From contig CAJFUT010000091.1 of assembly GCA_904420255.1 (NCBI GenBank), positions 1 through 22,377 of the forward strand: 22,377 bases of DNA, given 5' to 3'. The stretch is from an uncultured Angelakisella sp. (GTDB taxonomy: Bacteria > Bacillota > Clostridia > Oscillospirales > Ruminococcaceae). The number at the start of each line of letters is the position of its first letter. Positions within the stretch are counted from its first letter, which is position 1. The notes below the pieces were generated by a model. That model worked only from the letters and a program-made list of their open reading frames with translations, had not been told where the DNA came from and did not search any database. A program made the translations under genes and the position numbers. Shown piece by piece: positions 16,099 through 22,377 of this stretch.

Positions 16099-18325
16099 GC
16101 GGCCCGACAGCACGTTTCGCGGCAAATTTTCCGGCGTGTTCCTGGCTGCCCTGAAAAAATGCCGCTCCCTGAGCATCTTTTACTGGGTTTTGTCCCTGGT
16201 GGTGTTCCCGCTGATGTATTATCTGAGCATCGCGGCCCTGCCCGAAGTGCCGGCGGAGTATTCTTACTTCCCGCTGACGGGCTACAGCGAGATTTACAGC
16301 CTTTTCACCCTGTTCCTGTTCACGCCCCTTGTCTGTGTGATGCCCATCGTCTTTGGGTGCCAGATGTTCTCCTACCTGCACAACAAGCGGGCAGTGGACG
16401 TCTACCACGCCCTGCCTGTCAGCCGCTCCACCCTGTTCTGCGGCAACACGGCGGCGGGGCTTGTGGCGGTCAACGCCCCCATAGCGGTGGATTTCCTGCT
16501 GGTGGAGGTCATCGCCCTGCTCAACCGCTCCGCTCTGGGACAACATTACCATCCGGCTGCGATCCTGGCGGATCTGCTGGGATGGATGACGGTGGCCTCC
16601 GCTGTTTTCATGGTGACGGTCCTGGTAAACGCGGTGATGGGCACCATGTTCGACAGCGCCGTCTTTGCCCTGGGGCTCTGCGGCATGGTGCCGGTGCTTC
16701 TCCTGTTGACCCGGTGGATGCTGGAAACGTTGCTTGTGGGCTATGTGGCGGAAGGGAAGCTGATGGATTTCAGCTATATGATCTTCTATTCGCCCTTCAC
16801 CGTGCTGTTTCCCCGGCTGACTTCCGGGCGGGAGGTCTCCGGAGAAGCCCTGGAGTTTCTGCGCAACAGCCATATCGCCCTGGCGGTTTGGGCCCTGGCG
16901 GCAGCGGGCCTGTTCTTCTGGGCCCGGTGGCTCTACCGCCGCCGTCCCAGCGAGCTGGCGGAGAGGACGAATATGCCCACGTTCCTCAACACCCTGATGA
17001 AATATGTCGTCTCCTATGCCGGCGGCGTGATTTTCGGGGAACTGTTTTTCTATATGCTGGACATGGGAAAAGGCTTCTTTGTCCTGGGGGCCGTGCTGGG
17101 CAGCGCCATGGGTTTTGCCGTCCTGGAAGTCATCACGGCCCGGGGCCTGAGGAGTTTCCCCAGGGCATTTCGTCCCATGGCGATTATGGTGATCCTGCTG
17201 GGTTCTGCTGCCGCCGTGCTGTCTTCCGGCGGCTTCGGCTACAGCACCCGTGTGCCGGATGACGCCGTGAAGGTGGAAATCCTGGATTACGACGGGGAAT
17301 ACGAGGTTTTGACCTGGAGCGAATACGGCTGGGATTACAGCACGCGGGGCCTTTCTCTGGAAACCCCGGAGGCTGTCGCCCTGGCGGAGGAGTTCCATCG
17401 GGCCATTCTCCAAAACTTGGATCCCTGGGAGTACGAGCACGGCGCCGGCTGGGAGGACAGCCTTCAGTTCTCCCCCACCTTCCGCTACACCCTGCCGGAC
17501 GGGAAGGAAGTCTCCCGCTATTTCCAGCAGCCCTCCCGGGAAGCAGCCGGCGGCGCTTTCCAGAAACTGCTCATGAGTGAGGAGGTCCTGCGGGAAACTC
17601 ATCCGGCGTTCCTTGTGACAGCCGGACAGGTGGAGAGCATGATCTTCAGCGACCGGCTGGGTTTCTCCCGCGAGGAGGTTTCCCTGACGGAAGAGCAGGA
17701 GCAGGCTATCCTGGACGCCATGGGCCGGGATCTGCTCTCCATGTCCCAGGAAGAGTATTTTAATCCCGGCCGGGATTACGGTTACGTCTACCTGATACTG
17801 GAGGATAGGGTTCTCACCCCCGGGGAGCGGTATCCCACCCGGACGAATATTGTTCTCACCAGCGCCTACCGGGAAACCATGGCGCTGCTGGAGCGCTACG
17901 GCCTGGGGGAAATGTTTGACGTGACGGCCGAGGATGTGTCCGAGGCGGCTGTGGGCGACTATGTAACGTATGCCGAAGGCAACGGCTTCTTCTTTAGCGG
18001 CGGGCAGGACATCGGCGCCGAATGGTGCTTCACGGAGGGCCGCGAAGATCTGGGCTGGGCCTTTACCGATGACGAGGAGGAGATCCGGCAGCTTCTGGAC
18101 GCAGGACGCCTCCGGATGCCCGCCGGGGAAGAGCCGTGCGTTGAGGTGGTCTTCCGGTCCAGGGACGATGGGATGACGTCCTCCCTGATGGTGCCCTGGG
18201 AGGATATCCCTGCCGGGATTCAGGCAGAAAAAGAGCGGCAGAGCGACTCGGAGCAGGCAGTGATTGCCCAGGCGGCGGCAGACTCCGACGTTGCAGTGTC
18301 CGACGTTCTGGTGATGACGAACTGA
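16073..18325 (+). CDS. ABC permease with large C-terminal extracytoplasmic domain
   Basis: This 750-residue protein is read from ATG 16073, which follows GGAGGCGG inside the ATPase gene; an in-frame start 21 bp upstream is less well placed. Residues about 35-395 contain roughly eight to ten hydrophobic segments, with the motif VYHALPVSR after the second or third, characteristic of ABC-2-like permeases linked to YtrA regulators. After the last segment (about 372-392, ending SSGGFGY) there is a hydrophilic, acidic domain of about 355 residues, rich in Tyr, Asp and Glu and ending without an anchor, probably outside the cell. I think it corresponds to a domain-of-unknown-function tail seen in such permeases, but cannot verify the family. 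The sigma-like gene starts 22 bp downstream. Confidence 0.88.
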   Translation: MTTATSFSERPDSTFRGKFSGVFLAALKKCRSLSIFYWVLSLVVFPLMYYLSIAALPEVPAEYSYFPLTGYSEIYSLFTLFLFTPLVCVMPIVFGCQMFSYLHNKRAVDVYHALPVSRSTLFCGNTAAGLVAVNAPIAVDFLLVEVIALLNRSALGQHYHPAAILADLLGWMTVASAVFMVTVLVNAVMGTMFDSAVFALGLCGMVPVLLLLTRWMLETLLVGYVAEGKLMDFSYMIFYSPFTVLFPRLTSGREVSGEALEFLRNSHIALAVWALAAAGLFFWARWLYRRRPSELAERTNMPTFLNTLMKYVVSYAGGVIFGELFFYMLDMGKGFFVLGAVLGSAMGFAVLEVITARGLRSFPRAFRPMAIMVILLGSAAAVLSSGGFGYSTRVPDDAVKVEILDYDGEYEVLTWSEYGWDYSTRGLSLETPEAVALAEEFHRAILQNLDPWEYEHGAGWEDSLQFSPTFRYTLPDGKEVSRYFQQPSREAAGGAFQKLLMSEEVLRETHPAFLVTAGQVESMIFSDRLGFSREEVSLTEEQEQAILDAMGRDLLSMSQEEYFNPGRDYGYVYLILEDRVLTPGERYPTRTNIVLTSAYRETMALLERYGLGEMFDVTAEDVSEAAVGDYVTYAEGNGFFFSGGQDIGAEWCFTEGREDLGWAFTDDEEEIRQLLDAGRLRMPAGEEPCVEVVFRSRDDGMTSSLMVPWEDIPAGIQAEKERQSDSEQAVIAQAAADSDVAVSDVLVMTN

Positions 18326-18347
18326 GTTGGGAAAGGAGGGAACCGGC

Positions 18348-18821
18348 ATGAAATCCGGCAGACAGAAGCGGTATGTCCATCGGTATGATGAGGTGGCGCC
18401 CCGGCTCTACCGGTTTGCCCTCCTCCTTATCGGGGAGGAGCTGGAAGCGTCCCAGGCGGTGGAGCGGGCGTTCTTCCAGGGGGCTTTTCTGGCGGACACC
18501 CCCAGAGAAAGCTTCCTTGTGGGGATGTACCGCCTGACTTACGAGGAGGCCCGGAAGGGAGCCCGGCGGCTGGAGGCCCAATTCCCCGAGTTTGAGGGGG
18601 AGGAAATTATCCGCAGCGACCAGCACCGCTTTTTCCTGGCACTGGATCGCCTGGCATTTGAGGACCGGGCAGCGGTTCTCCTCTGCCTTCTGGAGGGGCT
18701 GTCCGCCGAGGCGGCGGGCGCCGTCATCGGGGAGGCCGCCTTCCGGGTGGGGCTCCGCCTGGAACGGAGCCGAAACTGTTTGGCCAATCATGTCCCTGCC
18801 CTCCGCTGCCGAAGCATTTGA
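18348..18821 (+). CDS. Small sigma-70-like (ECF-like) protein
   Basis: This 157-residue protein is read from ATG 18348, just behind a strong GGAAAGGAGGG; an upstream in-frame ATG at 18327 overlaps that ribosome site. Residues about 12-45 (DEVAPRLYRFALLLIG...ASQAVERAFFQGAF) resemble sigma region 2, and residues about 100-145 (LDRLAFEDRAAVLLCLLEGLSAEAAGAVIGEAAFRVGLRLERSR) resemble region 4 with its helix-turn-helix. Both are degenerate and the linker is short. It may be a real ECF factor, or a sigma-like protein that binds RNA polymerase or the transporter. It is the last gene of the GntR-ABC operon and has no recognisable anti-sigma neighbour; the permease's outer domain could play that part, but this is speculation. 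Confidence 0.72.
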   Translation: MKSGRQKRYVHRYDEVAPRLYRFALLLIGEELEASQAVERAFFQGAFLADTPRESFLVGMYRLTYEEARKGARRLEAQFPEFEGEEIIRSDQHRFFLALDRLAFEDRAAVLLCLLEGLSAEAAGAVIGEAAFRVGLRLERSRNCLANHVPALRCRSI

Positions 18822-18846
18822 CGGCGCCGGATGGGCGGAAAACGGC

Positions 18847-18883
18847 CCCCGCTGTCCTGAAAGGGCGGCGGGGCGCTCTTTTT
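18847..18883 (+). terminator. Rho-independent terminator of the GntR/ABC operon
   Basis: An 11-bp stem with two G-U pairs (18847-18857 with 18863-18873), the loop TGAAA, and T5 at 18879-18883 after CGCTC lie 26 bp behind the sigma-like gene. Confidence 0.8.
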
Positions 18884-18906
18884 GTGGAGGAAAAGTCTTT
18901 CCCGGC

Positions 18907-18935
18907 ATGACAGAAAAAGGCTTTTGTGGTACAAT
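18907..18935 (+). promoter_or_regulatory. Extended -10 promoter for the phosphodiesterase
   Basis: ATGACA (18907-18912, five of six matches to TTGACA) and TACAAT (18930-18935) have a 17-bp spacer and TGG immediately before the -10. Confidence 0.75.
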
Positions 18936-19016
18936 AGCTCCGAGAAAGATTCGGGCTGTTTTGATACCGCCTGTATTTTTTAAGAATGTTTCAACTGAAC
19001 AAGGGAGGTTTCTTCG

Positions 19017-19562
19017 ATGAAACTGATGATTGCGTCCGACATCCACGGCTCCGCCTACTACTGCCGGCAGCTCTTGGAGGCTTTTGACCGGGAGGCGCCG
19101 GACAAGCTGCTGCTGCTGGGGGATATCCTTTATCACGGCCCCCGCAACGACCTGCCCAGAGATTACGCCCCCAAGGAGGTCCTGGCGATGCTCAATGCCC
19201 GGAAGGCGGACCTTCTCTGTGTCCGGGGCAACTGTGACACAGAGGTGGACCAGATGGTGCTTCAGTTCCCCATCCTGGCGGACTACTGCCTGCTGTACCT
19301 GGACGGGAAAACCGTCTTTGCCACCCACGGCCATGTCTACAACTGCGACAGTCTGCCGCCTCTTCAGGAGGGAAGCTATCTGCTCTACGGCCACACCCAT
19401 GTACCCTGCCGGAAGGAGAGCCAGGGGATCATCTGCCTGAATCCCGGCTCCGTCTCCATCCCCAAGGAGGGAAGCGTCCACGGCTATATGACCTATGAGG
19501 ACGGCTCGTTCCTGTGGAAGGATTTGGAGGGCAACGTATGGCAGCGGGACCCGGAGCTGTGA
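19017..19562 (+). CDS. yfcE: YfcE-type metallophosphodiesterase
   Basis: This 181-residue calcineurin-like phosphodiesterase of the YfcE/MJ0936 family hydrolyses phosphodiesters with a dinuclear metal (usually Mn) centre. All signature blocks are present in order: SDIHG (Asp8, His10), LLGDIL (Asp36), RGNCD (Asn72, Asp74), ATHGH, and YGHTHVP near the end, followed by NPGSVSIP. The natural substrate is uncertain in this family. ATG 19017 follows AAGGGAGG. It is transcribed alone, from the promoter at 18907-18935 to the bidirectional terminator at 19623-19662, which it shares with convergent glmS. Confidence 0.94.
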   Translation: MKLMIASDIHGSAYYCRQLLEAFDREAPDKLLLLGDILYHGPRNDLPRDYAPKEVLAMLNARKADLLCVRGNCDTEVDQMVLQFPILADYCLLYLDGKTVFATHGHVYNCDSLPPLQEGSYLLYGHTHVPCRKESQGIICLNPGSVSIPKEGSVHGYMTYEDGSFLWKDLEGNVWQRDPEL

Positions 19563-19622
19563 AATATTTGTAGAATTTGTGGAAAATATTCCTAAAAGTA
19601 TTTTCAGGATGAAATAAAAACA

Positions 19623-19662
19623 GGAGGGAAGCAGCCCGCAGGGCCGCTTCCCTCCCTTTTTT
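19623..19662. terminator. Bidirectional terminator between yfcE and glmS
   Basis: The perfect 10-bp stem GGAGGGAAGC/GCTTCCCTCC (19623-19632 with 19646-19655) has CT6 on its right for plus-strand transcripts. On its left, read on the minus strand, is TGTTTTTATTTC for glmS transcripts. Confidence 0.92.
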
Positions 19663-19684
19663 GCGCAAAAAGCCGGGAGGCTCT

Positions 19685-21502
19685 CTATTCCACCGTGACG
19701 GATTTCGCCAGGTTGCGGGGCTTATCCACGTCGCACCCCTTCAGGCAGGCGGTGTGGTAGGCCAGGAACTGGAGCGGGATGATGGCTCCCAGAGGGGCGA
19801 ACAGCTCCGGCAGGGGAGGGAGAGTGATGAGAATATCGCACAGTCCCTCCGGCAGGCTGATTCCCGGCAGGCAGACGGCGATGACCATGGCGCCCCGGGC
19901 CTTCACTTCCTGGATGTTGCTGACGGTCTTGGCCGCCAGCTCCGATTCCGTCAGCAGGGCGACCACCGGCGTCCCCTGTGTGATGAGGGAGATGGTCCCG
20001 TGTTTGAGTTCCCCGGCAGCGTAAGCCTCGCACTGGATGTAGGAGATCTCCTTGAGCTTGAGCGCCCCCTCCAGGGAAAGGCTGTGGTCCTGGCCCCTCC
20101 CGATGTAAAACATGCTGGAGACGTCCCGCAGGGACTGAGCCGCACGGCTGCAGTCCTTCTCCAGCTCCAGAGCCTGGGGCAGGAGGGAGAGGGCCTCCTG
20201 CAGCCTGCTCACCAGCCCGGCACACGCCTCCCGGGGGAGGATTTCCCGCTCCAGCGCGGCCCGCAGGGCGATCAGGTACAGGATTCCCACCTGGACGGAG
20301 TAGCCCTTCGTGGTGGCGACGGCAATCTCCGGCCCTGCATGGGTGTAGAGGACAAAGTCCGCCTCCCGGGCGATGGAGGAACCGGCGACGTTGACAATGG
20401 CCAGAGTGGGCACGCCCCGCTCCTTTGCCAGCCGCAGAGCCGCCAGGGAGTCCGCCGTCTCTCCGGACTGGGAGATGACGATGACCAGATCCCCCGGTGC
20501 CAGGATGGGGTCCTGGTAGCGGAACTCGGAGGCGATTTCCACCGTCACGGGGATGCGGGCCAGCCGCTCGATGGCCCAGCGGCCCACCTGGCCCGCATAG
20601 CTGGCGGAGCCGCAGGCAGCGATGTGGATGTGGGAAACGCCCCGGAAAAAGTCCGGCGCCAGCCCGTCGGAGGAAAAGTCCGGCAGGCCGTCCGCCAGCC
20701 GCGGGGAGAGGGTGTCCCGCAGAGCCTGGGGCTGTTCGTGAATCTCCTTGAGCATGAAGTGGTCGTAGCCGCCCTTCTCCGCCTGCTGCACCGTCAGGGT
20801 GGAGGTGAGCAGCTCCTTCTGGACAGGATGGCCCTCCCAGTCAAAGAACTGGATAGCGTCCGGTGTCAGGACAGCCATCTCGCCGCTCTCCAAAATGTAA
20901 TACTGTTTCGTGTAGGGGAGGATGGCGGGAATGTCCGAGGCGATGAAGCTCTCCCCCTCCCCTCTGGCGGCGATGAGGGGGCTGGCGTTGCGCACGGCAT
21001 AGACCCGGTCGGGATAGTCCCGGAACACGATGCCGAAGGCGAAGGCCCCCCGCAGCCGCTTCAGAGCCCGGATGATGGCCTCCATGGGGTCGCCCTCGTA
21101 GAGGGAATCGATGAGCCGGGCGGCCACCTCCGTGTCCGTCTCCGAGACAAAGACGGCGCCCTGCTCTTCCAGTTCCCGGCGCAGCTGGGCATAGTTCTCG
21201 ATGATGCCGTTGTGGACAAGGCTCAAATGCTTCGCCGTATGGGGATGGCTGTTCGTGTCTGACGGCGCGCCGTGAGTGGCCCAGCGGGTGTGGGCAATCC
21301 CGCAGTGGGAGCAGTGCTCCTGCCCTGACAGGCGCGCTTCCAGATTGGAGATGCGGCCCTTGGCCTTCACCGTCTCCAGGCGCCCCTCCTCAAAAAAGGA
21401 GACGCCCGCAGAGTCGTAGCCCCGATATTCCAGGCAGCGCAATCCGTCCATGAGAAGGCCGACGGCCTCCCGTTTTCCTGTGTAACCAACAATACCACAC
21501 AT
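19685..21502 (-). CDS. glmS: Glutamine--fructose-6-phosphate aminotransferase
   Basis: This 605-residue enzyme makes glucosamine-6-phosphate from glutamine and fructose-6-phosphate, the entry step to peptidoglycan amino sugars. The N-terminal nucleophile follows the initiator (MCGIVGYTG, Cys2), and the glutaminase domain includes CLEYRGYDSAG, HTRWATHG and VHNGIIENY. Two SIS sugar-isomerase domains follow: about 280-420 with ACGSASYAG, ISQSGETADS and the NVAGSSIAREAD loop, and about 450-590 with IGRGQDHSLSLEGALKLKE. The C-terminus DVDKPRNLAKSVTVE is the conserved tail. Length is standard. GGAGGA (21513-21508) precedes the start. Its 5' leader holds a glmS ribozyme, so expression should fall when glucosamine-6-phosphate rises. 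It converges on yfcE. Confidence 0.98.
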   Translation of the reverse strand: MCGIVGYTGKREAVGLLMDGLRCLEYRGYDSAGVSFFEEGRLETVKAKGRISNLEARLSGQEHCSHCGIAHTRWATHGAPSDTNSHPHTAKHLSLVHNGIIENYAQLRRELEEQGAVFVSETDTEVAARLIDSLYEGDPMEAIIRALKRLRGAFAFGIVFRDYPDRVYAVRNASPLIAARGEGESFIASDIPAILPYTKQYYILESGEMAVLTPDAIQFFDWEGHPVQKELLTSTLTVQQAEKGGYDHFMLKEIHEQPQALRDTLSPRLADGLPDFSSDGLAPDFFRGVSHIHIAACGSASYAGQVGRWAIERLARIPVTVEIASEFRYQDPILAPGDLVIVISQSGETADSLAALRLAKERGVPTLAIVNVAGSSIAREADFVLYTHAGPEIAVATTKGYSVQVGILYLIALRAALEREILPREACAGLVSRLQEALSLLPQALELEKDCSRAAQSLRDVSSMFYIGRGQDHSLSLEGALKLKEISYIQCEAYAAGELKHGTISLITQGTPVVALLTESELAAKTVSNIQEVKARGAMVIAVCLPGISLPEGLCDILITLPPLPELFAPLGAIIPLQFLAYHTACLKGCDVDKPRNLAKSVTVE

Positions 21503-21547
21503 ATGTTTCCTCCGTCTCTCCCCCGAAAGGAAAGGGGAACAGACCCC

Positions 21548-21678
21548 ATGGCGGCCCCTCTGTTTCCCGGTTGCCCGGGGGTTTTAGAGCCGTCTGCGCG
21601 CTGGGAGCGCGGGGAGACATCCGCCGAATGTTTCGATTCTTCTCCCACCTCGTCGGCCCCCAAAGGGGCCCTGGCGCT
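21548..21678 (-). ncRNA. glmS ribozyme (glucosamine-6-phosphate-activated self-cleaving RNA)
   Basis: On the minus strand the cleavage-site core AGCGCC starts at 21678, so cleavage is expected between A at 21678 and G at 21677. The P1 hairpin GGCCCC/GGGGCC follows, then the invariant GACGAGGTGGGAG (from 21654), AATCGA, and CATTCGGCGGATG (21630-21618) closing with TCTCCC. P3 is CGCGCTCCCAGCGCG (21611-21597). A P4-like hairpin (CCCGGGCAACCGGG) with the AAACAGAGG element ends near 21555. This order and these strings match the family closely. It sits 46 nt upstream of the glmS start codon. The 3' boundary is approximate. Confidence 0.93.
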
Positions 21679-22002
21679 TGCGAATGAGGACAAAAGAGGT
21701 GCGGTTTCTCTGTAAGAAAGCGCGGCCGGCCCTGCCTGAGCGGACTCCGCTGGCGTTGCCGGTTTTGCTCGGCTTTTTTGGCGGAGCGGATGCCCAAAAG
21801 GCGTTACCGGCGCGGCCGTTTCTGCGCAGAAAACCGGACGGCTTACAAAGCCATCGCCGGAAATGCGGGAGCGCAGCCGCCTGAGTTCATTTCTCAGCTG
21901 GATACCCGGAACCCTGCCGGGTGCAAATAAGCAGCCGGCAGACCCCGGAGACTGCGGGGGCGCCGAATAAGGCTTCAGCCCGGAGAGGATCAGAGTCAAT
22001 AA
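21679..22002. other. Non-coding stretch upstream of the glmS ribozyme
   Basis: I see no protein gene in these 324 bp. The sequence has many short hairpins: AGCGG/CCGCT near 21740, a CCCCG/CGGGG pair near 21944-21960, CCCGG/CCGGG near 21906-21922, and a near-repeat GGCGTTGCCGG / GGCGTTACCGG around 21752 and 21801. No convincing minus-strand promoter lies close to the ribozyme, so glmS may be read through from the promoter at 22251-22279 or from a site I cannot recognise. Confidence 0.4.
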
Positions 22003-22244
22003 AAAACTGTGGACAAAGGATCCTGTTGCTGCAGATCCTGCCGGAGACGCAGGTGCTCAAGAAATCCGGGCCTCCAGGGTGACGCCGAAGCGATCGGCCC
22101 TGCAGAGCCTGCTGGGCTGATCAAGAGACGATTTTTCCGGGGACTGGGTGCAGGGCCCGGGCTTTCCGGGGTGCAGTTCTCTGGACGAGACTTCCGGTCT
22201 GCCGCCCGGAGCGGAAGCCCGCCGCCCCTCTTTCTATCCTATGT
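22003..22244 (-). ncRNA. Candidate rod-shaped non-coding RNA (6S-like architecture)
   Basis: Read on the minus strand, a promoter at 22279-22251 would start a transcript near 22244 that ends in T6 at 22006-22001. The two ends pair: GGATA at 22239-22235 with TGTCC at 22015-22011, extended by AA and GA pairs. Further in, TCCAG (22185-22181) pairs with CTGGA (22077-22073), and CCG plus AAGC (22169-22161) pair with GCTT plus CGG (22091-22085). A perfect 9-bp apical stem joins 22157-22149 to 22104-22096. Between the TCCAG helix and the CCG helix lies an asymmetric bubble of 11 and 7 nt. A single long interrupted hairpin with a central bubble is the shape of 6S RNA. The sequence itself is not recognised, and alternative local hairpins exist. 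Confidence 0.4.
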
Positions 22245-22250
22245 TATGAT

Positions 22251-22279
22251 ATTATATCGTTTTTGTGCGGGGAAGTAAA
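22251..22279 (-). promoter_or_regulatory. Minus-strand sigma-A promoter upstream of the candidate RNA and glmS
   Basis: On the minus strand TTTACT (22279-22274) and a perfect TATAAT (22256-22251) are separated by 17 bp. The nearest product is the structured region beginning near 22240; glmS lies about 750 bp downstream. Confidence 0.65.
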
Positions 22280-22316
22280 ATGTTTTTTGTGAACGGAAGG
22301 AAAACTTTGCTTTCCC

Positions 22317-22344
22317 GCCCGGCGGATGCTGTTCCCTGCCGGGC
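22317..22344. repeat. Inverted repeat near the window end
   Basis: GCCCGGC (22317-22323) and GCCGGGC (22338-22344) form a perfect 7-bp stem with a 14-nt loop. There is AGAAAAAC to the right and no T run on either strand, so a terminator role is doubtful. I see no gene in 22280-22377. Confidence 0.4.
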
Positions 22345-22377
22345 AGAAAAACAGGCAGCCGCCGGAATTCCGGAACA

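Noticed and set aside
19621..19640. GGAGGGAAGCAGCC, reminiscent of the SRP RNA apical motif.
   Set aside because: It is simply the left arm of the perfect bidirectional terminator between yfcE and glmS.
21367..21999. A 210-codon minus-strand frame overlapping the glmS start and upstream region.
   Set aside because: It overlaps the glmS ribozyme and glmS in another frame, and its composition is that of random GC-rich DNA.
22048..22145. Fragments resembling a lysine riboswitch on the plus strand (AGGTGC, GCCGAAGC, GCTGG, CTGATCAAGA).
   Set aside because: The pieces are in the right order, but the P2 arm is far too short and P4 is missing; no plus-strand promoter precedes it and no downstream gene is visible in the window. 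A covariance search would settle it.
22009..22278. An 89-codon plus-strand frame at the right end.
   Set aside because: It is Cys/Arg/Gly-rich with no ribosome site or motif, and it lies over the structured region with a promoter on the other strand.

Overview
The window looks like chromosomal DNA from a GC-rich gut Clostridium-cluster IV type Firmicute (Oscillospiraceae-like, e.g. the Flavonifractor/Lawsonibacter neighbourhood). The reasons are GGAGG ribosome sites, sigma-A promoters with 17-bp spacers, a YtrA-type GntR/ABC operon, a glmS ribozyme, a type A RNase P RNA and genes very rich in G/C third positions. The assignment is an inference; no 16S gene is present.

Layout. 1-315: RNase P RNA on the minus strand, cut by the window edge. 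453-3068: two separately transcribed nitrogen-metabolism genes, NADP-type glutamate dehydrogenase (gdhA) and branched-chain aminotransferase (ilvE), each with its own promoter and hairpin terminator. 3121-4861: an AT-rich island with a secreted trypsin/V8-like serine protease and a lipoprotein whose base composition changes part-way through the gene. 4944-11540: pyrimidine operon pyrB-pyrC-carA-carB behind an extended -10 promoter and a leader that can form a terminator or a competing hairpin; ammonia-dependent NAD synthetase (nadE) follows and a terminator closes the unit. 12501-14619: an aldo/keto reductase with two C-terminal 4Fe-4S motifs and a non-canonical active site, then a small cupin behind a terminator-rich leader. 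14708-18883: GntR repressor - ABC ATPase - large permease - small sigma-factor-like protein, overlapping or closely spaced, with an inverted-repeat operator just after the -10 box. 18907-19562: YfcE-type metallophosphodiesterase. 19685-21502 (minus): glmS, preceded by a clear glmS ribozyme at about 21548-21678. 21679-22377: no protein gene seen. It contains a minus-strand promoter followed by about 240 nt that can fold into one long interrupted rod with a central bubble and ends at a T6 run, which I propose as a 6S-like non-coding RNA.

How the genes fit together. GDH and IlvE move ammonia and amino groups through glutamate. CarA and CarB use glutamine and bicarbonate to make carbamoyl phosphate for PyrB and PyrC. 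NadE uses ammonia, and GlmS uses glutamine for wall amino-sugar synthesis under ribozyme feedback. Much of the window is therefore glutamine, glutamate or ammonia chemistry, although the genes are in separate transcription units. The accessory parts are the AT-rich protease/lipoprotein pair, the Fe-S aldo/keto reductase plus cupin, and the GntR/ABC/sigma-like operon. The most promising undescribed elements are the rod-like RNA upstream of glmS and the sigma-like partner of the YtrA-type transporter.
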